Assembly: GCF_026242055.1 (NCBI RefSeq)
Contig: NZ_JAPJDL010000016.1
Span: 145,292-209,291 of the forward strand
Direction of reading: 5' to 3'
Source of the DNA: Lentzea sp. NEAU-D7
GTDB lineage: Bacteria; Actinomycetota; Actinomycetes; Mycobacteriales; Pseudonocardiaceae
Length of the DNA: 64,000 bases
The notes beneath the pieces are model-generated. The model did not search any database. It saw only the letters and a list, made by a program, of their open reading frames with translations, and was not told where the DNA came from. The translations under genes were made by a program, and so were the position numbers. Positions 26,844 to 35,076 of this stretch are shown here, in pieces; the first letter of the stretch is position 1; each line of letters begins with the position of its first letter.

Positions 26844-26944
26844 CCGTTTCGTCTGGTCCAGGCACGTGTGGCGCGTTGAACGGGCGCAGTTGCGCGCTCA
26901 ACGGTTGGGCCAGTGAGCTGGGTCACCCGTTTCACCTGGTCAGG
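26842..26944 (+). repeat. Pair of near-identical direct repeats before the Fic-like gene
   Basis: ACCCGTTTCGTCTGGTCCAGG at 26842-26862 and ACCCGTTTCACCTGGTCAGG at 26925-26944 differ by two substitutions and one base deletion. The second copy abuts the TACTCT -10 (26945-26950) of the Fic-like gene, so it occupies that promoter's -35 region. Confidence 0.55.
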
Positions 26945-26958
26945 TACTCTGCGCGACC

Positions 26959-27687
26959 GTGACCGATCCTCTCGCACCGCTGCTTTCCTTGCCTGGAGTG
27001 GCAGACGCCGCGAACGCCGCCAAGGACGCCGTCTTCCAGGTCCACCGCCATCGGGTGAACCTGCGCGGCTGGGCCACGACGGCCGCGGAAGCGTCCGTCC
27101 GCGCGGCACGTGCGTCGGCGGCCCTGGAAGGCGGTCCGACCGAGATCCCGGAGTCCGGCGAGGTCTCGGACCCGGTGCTGGCGGGGTCCCTGCGGATCGC
27201 GGAGGCGCTGGGCGGCCTCGTCGCCACGTGGCAGCGCGCGCCGTTGCAGGCCCTCGCGCGGTTGCACGTTCTCGCCGCCGCCGACCTCACGGCCGACGTC
27301 GGGCGCCCGCGCGTCTCCGAGGACGTGTCGCAGCGCCTCGACATGCTCGGCTCGCTGGTCACCGGCGGCACGTCCGTGCCGGCGCCGATCGTCGTCGCGG
27401 TGGTGCACGGCGAACTGCTCGGGCTGGCGCCGTTCGACGTCGCCAACGGGGTGGTCGCCCGCGCGGCCGCGCGGATGACGTCGATCTCCACCGGCCTGGA
27501 CCCGAAGGGCCTCGGCGTGCCGGAGGTGGCGTGCCTGCGTCGTTCAGCGGAGTACGAGGCCGCGTCCGTGGCGTTCGCGTCGGGGTCCCTGGAGGGCCTC
27601 GCCCAGTGGATCCTGTTCGTCTGCTCGGCGCTGGAGGCGGGCGCCCGCGAGGCGAAGAGCATCGCGGACGCCGCGCTCACCGGGTGA
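26959..27687 (+). CDS. Fic-fold protein with degenerate active site
   Basis: 242 residues, GTG start, leaderless. APFDVANGVVARAAAR (about residue 157) aligns with the Fic motif H-P-F-x-(D/E)-G-N-G-R-x-x-R, but His is Ala, the first Gly is Ala and the first Arg is Val. Upstream, SAALEG (about residue 53) fits the Fic inhibitory motif (S/T)-x-x-x-E-(G/N). AMP transfer should be impossible without the His. Homologues beside acs in other actinomycetes have been annotated as oxidoreductases, for which I see no nucleotide-binding motif. Its conserved place beside acs hints at a role in acetate metabolism. Confidence 0.6.
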   Translation: MTDPLAPLLSLPGVADAANAAKDAVFQVHRHRVNLRGWATTAAEASVRAARASAALEGGPTEIPESGEVSDPVLAGSLRIAEALGGLVATWQRAPLQALARLHVLAAADLTADVGRPRVSEDVSQRLDMLGSLVTGGTSVPAPIVVAVVHGELLGLAPFDVANGVVARAAARMTSISTGLDPKGLGVPEVACLRRSAEYEAASVAFASGSLEGLAQWILFVCSALEAGAREAKSIADAALTG

Positions 27688-28777
27688 CGTCCGCCAGGAC
27701 CTCGGCGGCCTTGACCGCGTCCTCGTCGGTCACGTAGAGCGGGGCGAAGCCGAACCGGAGGATGTCCGGAGGCCGGTGGTCGCCGATGACTCCGCGTGCG
27801 ATCAGTTCGTCCATGACGGCCCTGGCGTCCGGGCAGCGCACCGAGATCTGGTTGCCCCGCTGGTCCGGCGTGATCACCTCGAGGTTCGTCAGCTTCTCGA
27901 CGTGCTCGCGGAACAACGCCGTCAGCGCCAGTCCGCGCTGCCTCAGCTCGGCCAGGTCGACGTCGTCCCAGACGTCCAGCGCCGCGTCGAGCGCCAGCAT
28001 CGACAGGATGTCCGGCGTGCCGACCCGTGCGCGGGCGATGCCGGGATCGGGCTCGTAGGAAGGCTTCATGCCGAACGGCTCCCGATGGCCGTTCCAGCCC
28101 GAGAGCGGGTTCTCGAACGTCGCCTGCCGGTGCTCCGGCACGTAGATGAACGCCGGCGAGCCCGGTCCGCCGTTGAGGAACTTGTAGGTGCAGCCCACCG
28201 CGAAGTCGACGCCGAGGGCGTCCAGCTCGATGGGCAGCACACCGGCGCTGTGGCAGAGGTCCCAGACCACCTGCGCGCCGACGGCGTGCGCCTGCTCGGT
28301 GAGCGCCTTCATGTCGTGCAGCGCACCGGTCCGGTAGTCGACCTGGTTGAGCAACACCACGGCGGTGTCCTCGCTCAGGTCCAAAGAGGACGGCTGTGCG
28401 GCGCGGATCTTCAGCCCTGTCAGCGAAGCCACCGACTGCGCGATGTAGCCGTCGGTCGGGAAGGTCGACTCGTCGCACACGATCTCGGTGCGTTCGGTGC
28501 CCTTCACCGCGCCCATCAACGCCTTGAAGACGTTCACCGACGTCGAGTCGCCCACCACGACCTGACCGGGAGCGGCCCCGACCAGCCGGCCGATCCGGTC
28601 GCCGATCCGTTGCGGCGCCTCCCACCAGCCCTCGCTCCACGACCTGATCAGCCGCGTGCCCCACTGGTGCCGCACGACCTCCTGCACGCGTTCGGCCACG
28701 TGCCTCGGAGGTGCGCCGAGCGAGTTGCCGTCGAGGTAGATGACGCCTTCGGGGATGTCGAACAGCTCGCGCCTCAC
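27677..28777 (-). CDS. kynU: Kynureninase
   Basis: 366 residues, fold-type I PLP enzyme. VIYLDGNSLGAPP is the kynureninase N-terminal signature; VWDLCHSAGVLPIELD contains the PLP-binding Asp and VGCTYKFLNGGPGSPAF the Schiff-base lysine. Cleaves L-kynurenine (or 3-hydroxykynurenine) to anthranilate (or 3-hydroxyanthranilate) and alanine. GTG 28777 overlaps the kynA stop by 4 nt and gives a normal N-terminus; GTG 28798 is possible. No kynurenine formamidase gene adjoins. Confidence 0.93.
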   Translation of the reverse strand: MRRELFDIPEGVIYLDGNSLGAPPRHVAERVQEVVRHQWGTRLIRSWSEGWWEAPQRIGDRIGRLVGAAPGQVVVGDSTSVNVFKALMGAVKGTERTEIVCDESTFPTDGYIAQSVASLTGLKIRAAQPSSLDLSEDTAVVLLNQVDYRTGALHDMKALTEQAHAVGAQVVWDLCHSAGVLPIELDALGVDFAVGCTYKFLNGGPGSPAFIYVPEHRQATFENPLSGWNGHREPFGMKPSYEPDPGIARARVGTPDILSMLALDAALDVWDDVDLAELRQRGLALTALFREHVEKLTNLEVITPDQRGNQISVRCPDARAVMDELIARGVIGDHRPPDILRFGFAPLYVTDEDAVKAAEVLADVTR

Positions 28778-29589
28778 ACGTAGCTCCTCGCGGTCCACAG
28801 CTCCGGGAACACCGCTCGCTGGGTGCGCTTCTCCAGCCAGGCGACACCGGCGGAGCCGCCCGTGCCGACCTTCGAGCCCATCGAACGACGGGTCGCCAGC
28901 AGGTGGTCGTAACGCCAGCGGGCGAACTCCTCGGCGATGTCGGTCAGCGCCTCGCCCAGTTCCAGCAGGTCGCGGTCGTCACCGCGGTAGATCGCCGCCC
29001 ACACCTGCTCGACCTCGGGCGACGGCTCGTAGGCCTTGGTCAGGTCGCGGTCCAGCACGCTCTGCGGGATGTCGAAACCCCTGCGCCGCAACGCGGCCAG
29101 CACGTCGTCGTAGAGCGACGGCTCGCCCAGAGACTTCTCCAGCTGGTCGTGCATCGCCGGCACGGCGCGGTGCGGCACGAGCATCGACCTGGACTTCTCG
29201 CCGAGCAGGAACTCCATCTCGCGGTACATGCCCGACTGGAACCCGGAGCCCTCGCCGAGCGCGTCGCGGAACGAGTTGAACTCGGTCGGCGTCATGCGCG
29301 CGATCGGCCTCCAGGCCGCGGACAGCGCCTGGAGGTGCAGGTCGGAACGCCGGAGCGTGCGCACGGCCGCGCGCAGGTCGTCGGCGCGCAGCTCGGTCTG
29401 GGCCTGCCGCCACTCGAAGCAGAGCAGGCCGAAGTACAGCTCCATCACCTGCGTGATGACCAGGAACGACATCTCACGGGGATCTTTGGACCACTGCTGT
29501 TGAAGGGTGTGCAGCACCGACGCGTGCACGTAGTCCTCGTACGGCGTGGTGCCGCCGAAATCCAGCTTGGGGGACACGGGGCAGCTCAT
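28774..29589 (-). CDS. kynA: Tryptophan 2,3-dioxygenase
   Basis: 271 residues. TPYEDYVHASVLHTLQQQW and EMSFLVITQVMELYFGLLCFE form the N-terminal substrate/heme pocket; WRYDHLLATRRSMGSKVGTGGSAG is the conserved C-terminal heme and substrate loop. Opens the indole ring of L-tryptophan to N-formylkynurenine with a heme iron. First gene of a two-gene operon with kynU, divergent from an Lrp-type regulator 106 bp away. Confidence 0.94.
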   Translation of the reverse strand: MSCPVSPKLDFGGTTPYEDYVHASVLHTLQQQWSKDPREMSFLVITQVMELYFGLLCFEWRQAQTELRADDLRAAVRTLRRSDLHLQALSAAWRPIARMTPTEFNSFRDALGEGSGFQSGMYREMEFLLGEKSRSMLVPHRAVPAMHDQLEKSLGEPSLYDDVLAALRRRGFDIPQSVLDRDLTKAYEPSPEVEQVWAAIYRGDDRDLLELGEALTDIAEEFARWRYDHLLATRRSMGSKVGTGGSAGVAWLEKRTQRAVFPELWTARSYV

Positions 29590-29694
29590 GCGTCAATCGT
29601 CGCCGGAACGGCCCGTCACCTGAATGGGCGACGAAAGGCGTTTGGCTCGAACTTCTTCCAATCAGAAAACGAATCGCCGGGTAGCTTTGCGTTC

Positions 29695-30135
29695 ATGTTG
29701 GACGAGGTGGACAAGGCCCTGTTGGAGGCTCTCCAAGAGGATGCGCGGCTGTCGTACAACGAGCTGGCTCGCCGCGTCCACGTCTCGCCGCCGACGGTCG
29801 CGCAGCGGGTTCGCCGGCTCGAGAACATGGGCGCGATCACCGGCTATCGCGCCGTGGTCGACCCCACCGTCGTCGGGCGTCCGGTCGTCGCGTTGGTGCG
29901 CATGAAGTGCTACGGCCCGCGGTGCATCACCGTGCACCCCGAACTGCTCGACGACCTCCCGGAGGTGGTCGAGGTCGTGCGGCTGACCGGGGACATCTGC
30001 TCGGTCGTGAAAGTCGTCACCACGTCCATCGTCGAGCTGGAACGGCTGCTGGTCCGGCTGGCCGCGCACGGGGAGACGTCCAGCGCGATGGTGCTGTCGA
30101 CGCCTATCCCGTGGCGCCCGGTGCTACCGGGATAG
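29695..30135 (+). CDS. Lrp/AsnC-family regulator, probably of kynA-kynU
   Basis: 146 residues. N-terminal helix-turn-helix LSYNELARRVHVSPPTVAQRVRRLE and C-terminal RAM ligand domain (residues about 65-140). Gene position, divergent from tryptophan catabolism, resembles KynR of proteobacteria, an Lrp member that senses kynurenine. Three cysteines in the ligand domain (KCYGPRC, DICSVV) are unusual. TAGCTT at 29682-29687 lies 7 nt from the ATG: leaderless. Confidence 0.88.
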   Translation: MLDEVDKALLEALQEDARLSYNELARRVHVSPPTVAQRVRRLENMGAITGYRAVVDPTVVGRPVVALVRMKCYGPRCITVHPELLDDLPEVVEVVRLTGDICSVVKVVTTSIVELERLLVRLAAHGETSSAMVLSTPIPWRPVLPG

Positions 30136-30230
30136 CCTCTGGACCGCGCTCGATCCGCAGTCCGTCGGGGACCTCATCGCTCAACCACTGCTCCGGTTCT
30201 CATGCCGGGCGCTGACACGAGGAGCTCTCG

Positions 30231-31355
30231 ATGCTGTCCCCGAAGTCCGCTGAGCTGGTGGAGGCCACGCTGCCCGCGGTCGGCGCCACCATCGGCGAGA
30301 TCAGCCGGCTGTTCTACCGGCGCTTGTTCGCCGAGCACCCGGTCCTGCTCCGGGTCCTGTTCAACCGCGGCAACCAGGCCGACGGCACGCAGGCCCAGGC
30401 GCTGGCCGGCTCGGTCGCGGCCTTCGCGTCCGGACTGCTCGCGGGGCAGAAGCCCGAAGCGATGCTGCGCCGCATCGCGCACAAGCACGTCTCGGTCGGC
30501 GTCACGGCCGGGCAGTACGCGGTCGTGCACGACCACCTGCTCGCGGCGGTCGGCGAGGTCCTGAACGTCACGCCGGAGATCGCGGAGGCCTGGAGCGAGG
30601 TCTACTGGCTGATGGCCGACACGCTGATCGGGCTGGAGCGGTTCCTGCCCAGGGGACAGCAGGACTACCGGGTGATCGCCCGGTTCCAGGAGACCGAGGA
30701 CGTGGTGACGTTCGTCGTCAGGCCGGTCACCGGTCCGGTGCCCCTGAACGTGCCCGGCCAGTACGTGTCGATCCAGGTCCCGCTGCCCGACGGGGCCCGG
30801 CAGATCCGCCAGTACAGCCTGTCCGGGCGGACCGACGACGCGCTGCAGTTCTCGGTGAAGCGCGACGGCGAGGTGTCCCGGTACCTGCACGACTGCGCGC
30901 CGGTGGGCAGCACGCTGAGGCTCAGCCGTCCGGCCGGGGACGTGACGCTGCGGCCCGGTGACGGTCCGGTGCTGTTCGCGTCGGCGGGGATCGGCTGCAC
31001 GCCGATGATCTCGATGCTCGCCGAGCTCGCCGCCACCGGCTCGCCGCGGCAGGTCATCGTGGTGCACGGTGACCGCGACCAGTTCAGCCACCCGTTCCGC
31101 GCCGAGCTCACCCAGCTCGTGGCCAAGCTGGAGGACGCGACGGCGCACCTCTTCTACGAGCGGCCGGTCGGCGAGTGGCCGGCCGAGCGGACCGGGCAGG
31201 TCGACCTCCGCGGCGTTCCCGTCCCCGGGAACACCACCGCGTACCTCTGCGGGCCGGTGCCGTTCGTGCGCGCGATGCGGACCCAGCTGCTCGCGGCGGG
31301 CGTCACCGACATCCACTACGAGGTGTTCGGGCCGGACATCGTGTCAGCCGGCTAG
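30231..31355 (+). CDS. hmp: Flavohemoglobin (nitric oxide dioxygenase)
   Basis: 374 residues. Globin domain 1-135 with proximal His in RRIAHKHVSVGV and distal-pocket Tyr in RLFYRRLF; ferredoxin-reductase domain with FAD motif RQYSLSG and NAD motif GIGCTPMISML; C-terminal YEVFGPD. Oxidises NO to nitrate using O2 and NAD(P)H. GAGGAG 6 nt before ATG. Somewhat shorter than the 395-400 residues of E. coli Hmp. Ends overlapping murQ by 12 bp (convergent). Confidence 0.94.
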   Translation: MLSPKSAELVEATLPAVGATIGEISRLFYRRLFAEHPVLLRVLFNRGNQADGTQAQALAGSVAAFASGLLAGQKPEAMLRRIAHKHVSVGVTAGQYAVVHDHLLAAVGEVLNVTPEIAEAWSEVYWLMADTLIGLERFLPRGQQDYRVIARFQETEDVVTFVVRPVTGPVPLNVPGQYVSIQVPLPDGARQIRQYSLSGRTDDALQFSVKRDGEVSRYLHDCAPVGSTLRLSRPAGDVTLRPGDGPVLFASAGIGCTPMISMLAELAATGSPRQVIVVHGDRDQFSHPFRAELTQLVAKLEDATAHLFYERPVGEWPAERTGQVDLRGVPVPGNTTAYLCGPVPFVRAMRTQLLAAGVTDIHYEVFGPDIVSAG

Positions 31356-32255
31356 CCGGTCCAAGGCGTTGCGGACGTGGCCTTTGGTGTCCTCCAGGGC
31401 AGCGGCCGCACGTTCGGTCGGTGCGCCGGACAGCAGGTGCACCAGCGCCACCTTGAGGTCGCCGTCCGCGTCCAGCAGCGCCTGCTCGCACGCGGTCTCG
31501 GGCTGCCCGGTGGCCTCGTGCAGGATCCGGATCGTCCGGCCGCGCAGCTTCGCGTTGGTGGCGCGCATGCTGATCATCAGGTTCGAGTAGGTGCGGCCGA
31601 GCTTGACCATCACCGCCGTGGAGAACGACGTCAGGACCAGCTTCTGGGCCGAGCCCGCCTTCATCCGCGTGGAGCCGGCGATGGCCTCGGGGCCGGTGTT
31701 CAGCGCGACGAGGACGTCCGGCGCGAACGGCACCGACGCGTTGTTCGACACCAGCACGGTGTGGGCGCCAATTGCTTGCGCCTCCTGCAGCGCGCCGATC
31801 ACGAACGGTGTGCGCCCGGACGCCGTCACGCCCACGACCAGGTCCTTCGCGGTGGCGTGGCGGCGGATCTGGGCGGCGCCCGAGTGGTCCTCCACCTCTT
31901 CGACGGCGCGGACGAGGGCTTCCGAACCGCCGGCGTGGTGGGCGACGAACCAGTCCGCCGGTGCGTTGAACGTGGGCACGAGCTCCGCCGCGTCCAGTGT
32001 GGCGAGACGCCCGGAGGTGCCCGCGCCGACGTAGTGGACGCGGCCGCCGGACATGATCGCCGCGACGCCCAGGTCGACGGCGCTGGCCAGTTGCGGCAGT
32101 GCCTGCGCGACCGCGGCGGGGACCGTGCGGTCCTCCTCGTTGATCATGCGCAGCACGTCGATCGTGGGTACCCGGTCGATGTCCGTGGTGCGGGGGTTCC
32201 GTTGCTCGGTCGGAGATTCCACGTGCACCACCACACCGTTCCGGGGGGCGATCAT
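31344..32255 (-). CDS. murQ: N-acetylmuramic acid 6-phosphate etherase
   Basis: 303 residues, SIS fold. YVGAGTSGRLATLDAAELVPTF and VGVTASGRTPFVIGAL are the sugar-phosphate loops; catalytic Glu lies in AAELVP with a second acid in VEEVEDHSG. Splits D-lactate from MurNAc-6-phosphate giving GlcNAc-6-phosphate, a cytoplasmic peptidoglycan-recycling step. ATG overlaps the murR-like stop by 4 nt. Functional partners amiE-namZ-nagZ lie 3 kb away. Confidence 0.95.
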   Translation of the reverse strand: MIAPRNGVVVHVESPTEQRNPRTTDIDRVPTIDVLRMINEEDRTVPAAVAQALPQLASAVDLGVAAIMSGGRVHYVGAGTSGRLATLDAAELVPTFNAPADWFVAHHAGGSEALVRAVEEVEDHSGAAQIRRHATAKDLVVGVTASGRTPFVIGALQEAQAIGAHTVLVSNNASVPFAPDVLVALNTGPEAIAGSTRMKAGSAQKLVLTSFSTAVMVKLGRTYSNLMISMRATNAKLRGRTIRILHEATGQPETACEQALLDADGDLKVALVHLLSGAPTERAAAALEDTKGHVRNALDRLAG

Positions 32256-33172
32256 TTAGTCGTCTCCCGCGGCCGTCGCCGGCCGTCTGGTCTGGCACCG
32301 AGCCGATGGCCGGACACCGCCTCGTAGGTCGCCTCCAGCGCCGTCTTCGCCGTGTCCACGTGGTGCTGGGCGACGCCGATGAACAGGCAGTCGATCACCG
32401 TGAGCTGGGCGATGCGGCTCGCCATCGCGCCGGAGCGGAACGTGGTCTCGCGCGCGGCCGTGGTCAGCACGTGGTCGGCGATCTCCGTGATGGGCGAGCG
32501 CGGGAAGTTCGTCAGCGCGACGGTGGTGGCACCGGTCTCGCCGGCGACGCGCAGGGCCTCGACGGTCTCCGCGGTCGAGCCGGTGTGCGAGATGCCCACG
32601 GCGACGTCCGCGCCGGTCAGCACGGCGGCCGACGTCAGCGCGATGTGCGTGTCGTTCCACGCGAAGCAGGTGAGCCCTATGCGGTGCAGCTTCTGCTGCA
32701 GGTCGAACGCCACGAAAGCGCTCGCGCCGAAGCCGTAGACGTCCACGCGGCGGGCGCCCGCGACCGCTTGGACGACCTTGTCGAGCGACTCGATGTCGAG
32801 CTGCTCCGCGGTCTCCTCGACGGCGCGGGCGTCGGCGAACGCGACCTTGCCCACGACCTGCTTGAGGTCGTCGCCCGGTCCGATGTCGCCACCCATGTCG
32901 TGGTTGGCCCTGGCCTGGCTGCGGGCCGTGTCGGCGGCGAGCGCGATGCGCAGCTCCGGGTACCCGCCGACGCCGATCGCCTTGCAGAACCGCGTCACCG
33001 TCGTCTCGCTCGTGCCCGCCTGCTCGGCGACCTCGGTGATGCTGCGGTGGGCGACGGTTCCGGGGTTCTCCAGCACCACCTTCGCGACGCGCTGCTCGGC
33101 GCGCGCGAGACCGGGCAGCAACGACCGGATCTTCACCAGTGGACTGGACTCGGCAGTGCTTTCAGTGGACAC
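32252..33172 (-). CDS. murR: RpiR-family regulator (MurR-type) of murQ
   Basis: 306 residues. N-terminal RpiR helix-turn-helix (RSITEVAEQAGTSETTVTRFCKAIG, residues about 37-61) and C-terminal SIS domain binding a phosphosugar (VDVYGFGASAFVAFDLQQKL, VGISHTGSTAETVEAL). MurNAc-6-phosphate is the known ligand of MurR in E. coli and Bacillus. GTG start; TAAGTT, on the minus strand at 33184-33179, gives a leaderless transcript. Probably autoregulated and controlling murQ. Confidence 0.88.
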   Translation of the reverse strand: MSTESTAESSPLVKIRSLLPGLARAEQRVAKVVLENPGTVAHRSITEVAEQAGTSETTVTRFCKAIGVGGYPELRIALAADTARSQARANHDMGGDIGPGDDLKQVVGKVAFADARAVEETAEQLDIESLDKVVQAVAGARRVDVYGFGASAFVAFDLQQKLHRIGLTCFAWNDTHIALTSAAVLTGADVAVGISHTGSTAETVEALRVAGETGATTVALTNFPRSPITEIADHVLTTAARETTFRSGAMASRIAQLTVIDCLFIGVAQHHVDTAKTALEATYEAVSGHRLGARPDGRRRPRETTK

Positions 33173-33242
33173 GTGGGAAACTTACTAACCGCCACTGCGA
33201 GGGTCAACGGAGTGTGTCCGAAAGTCACTCTGTCGGCAGGTT

Positions 33243-33689
33243 CTAGTGAACGTCGGGCACCTTCCGGGTGGAGACCGCGATCCGGTTCCACGAGTTGATG
33301 GTGAAGATCAACGCGATGAGCTGCGCGAGCTCCTCCTCGCCGAAGTGCCGCGCGGCCTCCTCGTAGACCTCGTCGCTGACGTACTCGTGGCTGCTCAGGA
33401 CGGTGATGGCCTCCGTGAGCCGCAGCGCGGCCCGCTCCTTCGCGGTGTAGAGGTCGCCGGCCTCCTCCCACGCGTTGAGGAGGTAGATGCGGGCCTCGGT
33501 CTCGCCGGCCTTGCGGGCGTCGACCGTGTGCATGTTGAGGCAGTAGGCGCAGTGGTTGAGCTGGGAGGCGCGGATGCGCACCAGTTCGGCGAGCTGCTCG
33601 TCGAGACCCTCGCGGGCGGCGGCGTCGAGGGCGATCATGGCGCGGTAGACCTTCGGCGCCTTCTTGGCGAGGTCGATGCGGTTCGTCAT
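33243..33689 (-). CDS. Carboxymuconolactone decarboxylase/AhpD-family protein
   Basis: 148 residues, all-helical. LVRIRASQLNHCAYCLNMHTVDARKAGET carries the C-x-x-C-x-x-x-H redox site of AhpD-like alkylhydroperoxidases. Likely a peroxide-detoxifying or thiol-disulfide protein. Divergent from the MocR gene; TAGGTT on the minus strand (33701-33696) puts its transcript start at the ATG. The inverted repeat shared with MocR suggests it is the regulated gene. Confidence 0.9.
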   Translation of the reverse strand: MTNRIDLAKKAPKVYRAMIALDAAAREGLDEQLAELVRIRASQLNHCAYCLNMHTVDARKAGETEARIYLLNAWEEAGDLYTAKERAALRLTEAITVLSSHEYVSDEVYEEAARHFGEEELAQLIALIFTINSWNRIAVSTRKVPDVH

Positions 33690-33708
33690 GGGTAAAACCT
33701 ATGGCGCT

Positions 33709-33757
33709 GATTGGCCCTGGACGTGGTGCAATCTGGTCGTGGAATCGTGGGCCAATC
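33709..33757. promoter_or_regulatory. Widely spaced inverted repeat between the AhpD-like and MocR genes
   Basis: GATTGGCCC (33709-33717) and GGGCCAATC (33749-33757) are perfect 9-bp arms with a 31-bp spacer. The right arm lies just inside the mocR coding sequence. MocR regulators commonly bind two well-separated half-sites, which fits. Confidence 0.55.
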
Positions 33758-35076
33758 TTGACTTCCACCTGGACCTGTCCGGTCCGGGTGGCCTGCGGCA
33801 CCGGTTGACGGCGTCGTTGCGCGAGGCGGTCCGGTCGGCGCGGCTGCCACCCGGCACCCGCCTGCCCGCCTCGCGCTCGCTCGCGCTCGACCTCGGGATC
33901 GCGCGCAACACCGTCGCCGAGGCCTACGCGGAGCTGGTGGCGGAGGGGTGGCTGACCGCACGTCAAGGTTCGGGAACCGTTGTGGCGCAACGAGTCGAGC
34001 CTCCTCCTCCAGTCACTCGCCGTGCCTCGGACGACGAGGTGCGGTTCGACCTCACGGTCTCCACGCCGGACGTCACCGAGTTCCCGCGCGCGGAGTGGAT
34101 CCGCTCGACACGACGGGCGCTGACGGCGGCGCCTTCGGAGGCGTTCGGGCCGGGAGATCCGCAGGGCCGCATCGAGTTGCGCACCGCACTGGCCGAGTAC
34201 CTGGCACGGGCGCGGGGCGTGCGTGCCGATCCCGAACGGATCGTGGTGTGCTCGGGGTTCGGGGGCGCCGTCAAGATGTTCGACCGGTTGCTCGCGCCGC
34301 CGGTCGTCGTCGAGGAGTACGGGCTCGGCTTCCACCGGTCGTTGTGGACGTCGACGGTGCCGTTGGCGGTGGACGACCACGGCGCGAACACCGAGCAACT
34401 GCCGGACGACCTGCGGGCGTGTGTGTTGACGCCCGCGCACCAGTTCCCATTGGGCGGCCCGCTGCACCCGCGGCGGCGTGCATCGGCCGTGGAGTGGGCA
34501 CGGCGCGTGGGCGGCCTTGTGCTGGAAGACGACTACGACGGGGAGTTCCGCTACGACCGGCAACCCGTCGGCGCCGTGCAGGGGCTCGACCCGGAGCACG
34601 TCGTGTACCTGGGCACGTCCAGCAAGGCGTTGTCACCGGCGCTGCGGATCGCGTGGATGGTGCTGCCCGACCGGTTCGTGGACCCGGTGCTGGCGTTGAA
34701 AACCGATCGCGAGCAGCACATCAGCATGCTCGACCAGCTGACGTTGGCCGACTTCCTGGAGTCCGGGTCGTACGACAGCCACGTGCGCCGGATGCGGCTG
34801 AAGTACCAGCGGCGTCGTGACCGCCTGGTGGAGGCTGTCTCGCCGTACGTGTCGGTGTCCGGCATCGCGGCGGGAATGCACGCGGTGCTCGACACGCCTC
34901 ACGAAGAGGAGATCGTGCGGTCCGCGCGGGAACGGGGGATCGAGGTCAGCCCTCTCTCGTGGTTCCGGCACGAGCTGAGCGACGACGACCGCACGGGGAT
35001 CGTGCTGAGCTTCGGAGCGCCCGCGTTCCCACGGGCGCTCCCGCTGTTCACCGAGGTACTAGCGGCGTGCCACTGA
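33739..35076 (+). CDS. MocR/PdxR-family regulator (GntR DNA-binding plus aminotransferase-like domain)
   Basis: 445 residues from GTG 33739. Residues 15-85 are a GntR winged helix (SRSLALDLGIARNTVAEAYAELVAEGWLTARQGSGT); the rest is a fold-type I aminotransferase-like domain with LEDDYDGEFRYDRQP and the PLP lysine in LGTSSKALSPALRIAW. Such proteins use PLP as effector and usually control the divergent gene, here the AhpD-like protein. Convergent with amiE (18-bp overlap). Confidence 0.9.
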   Translation: MESWANLDFHLDLSGPGGLRHRLTASLREAVRSARLPPGTRLPASRSLALDLGIARNTVAEAYAELVAEGWLTARQGSGTVVAQRVEPPPPVTRRASDDEVRFDLTVSTPDVTEFPRAEWIRSTRRALTAAPSEAFGPGDPQGRIELRTALAEYLARARGVRADPERIVVCSGFGGAVKMFDRLLAPPVVVEEYGLGFHRSLWTSTVPLAVDDHGANTEQLPDDLRACVLTPAHQFPLGGPLHPRRRASAVEWARRVGGLVLEDDYDGEFRYDRQPVGAVQGLDPEHVVYLGTSSKALSPALRIAWMVLPDRFVDPVLALKTDREQHISMLDQLTLADFLESGSYDSHVRRMRLKYQRRRDRLVEAVSPYVSVSGIAAGMHAVLDTPHEEEIVRSARERGIEVSPLSWFRHELSDDDRTGIVLSFGAPAFPRALPLFTEVLAACH

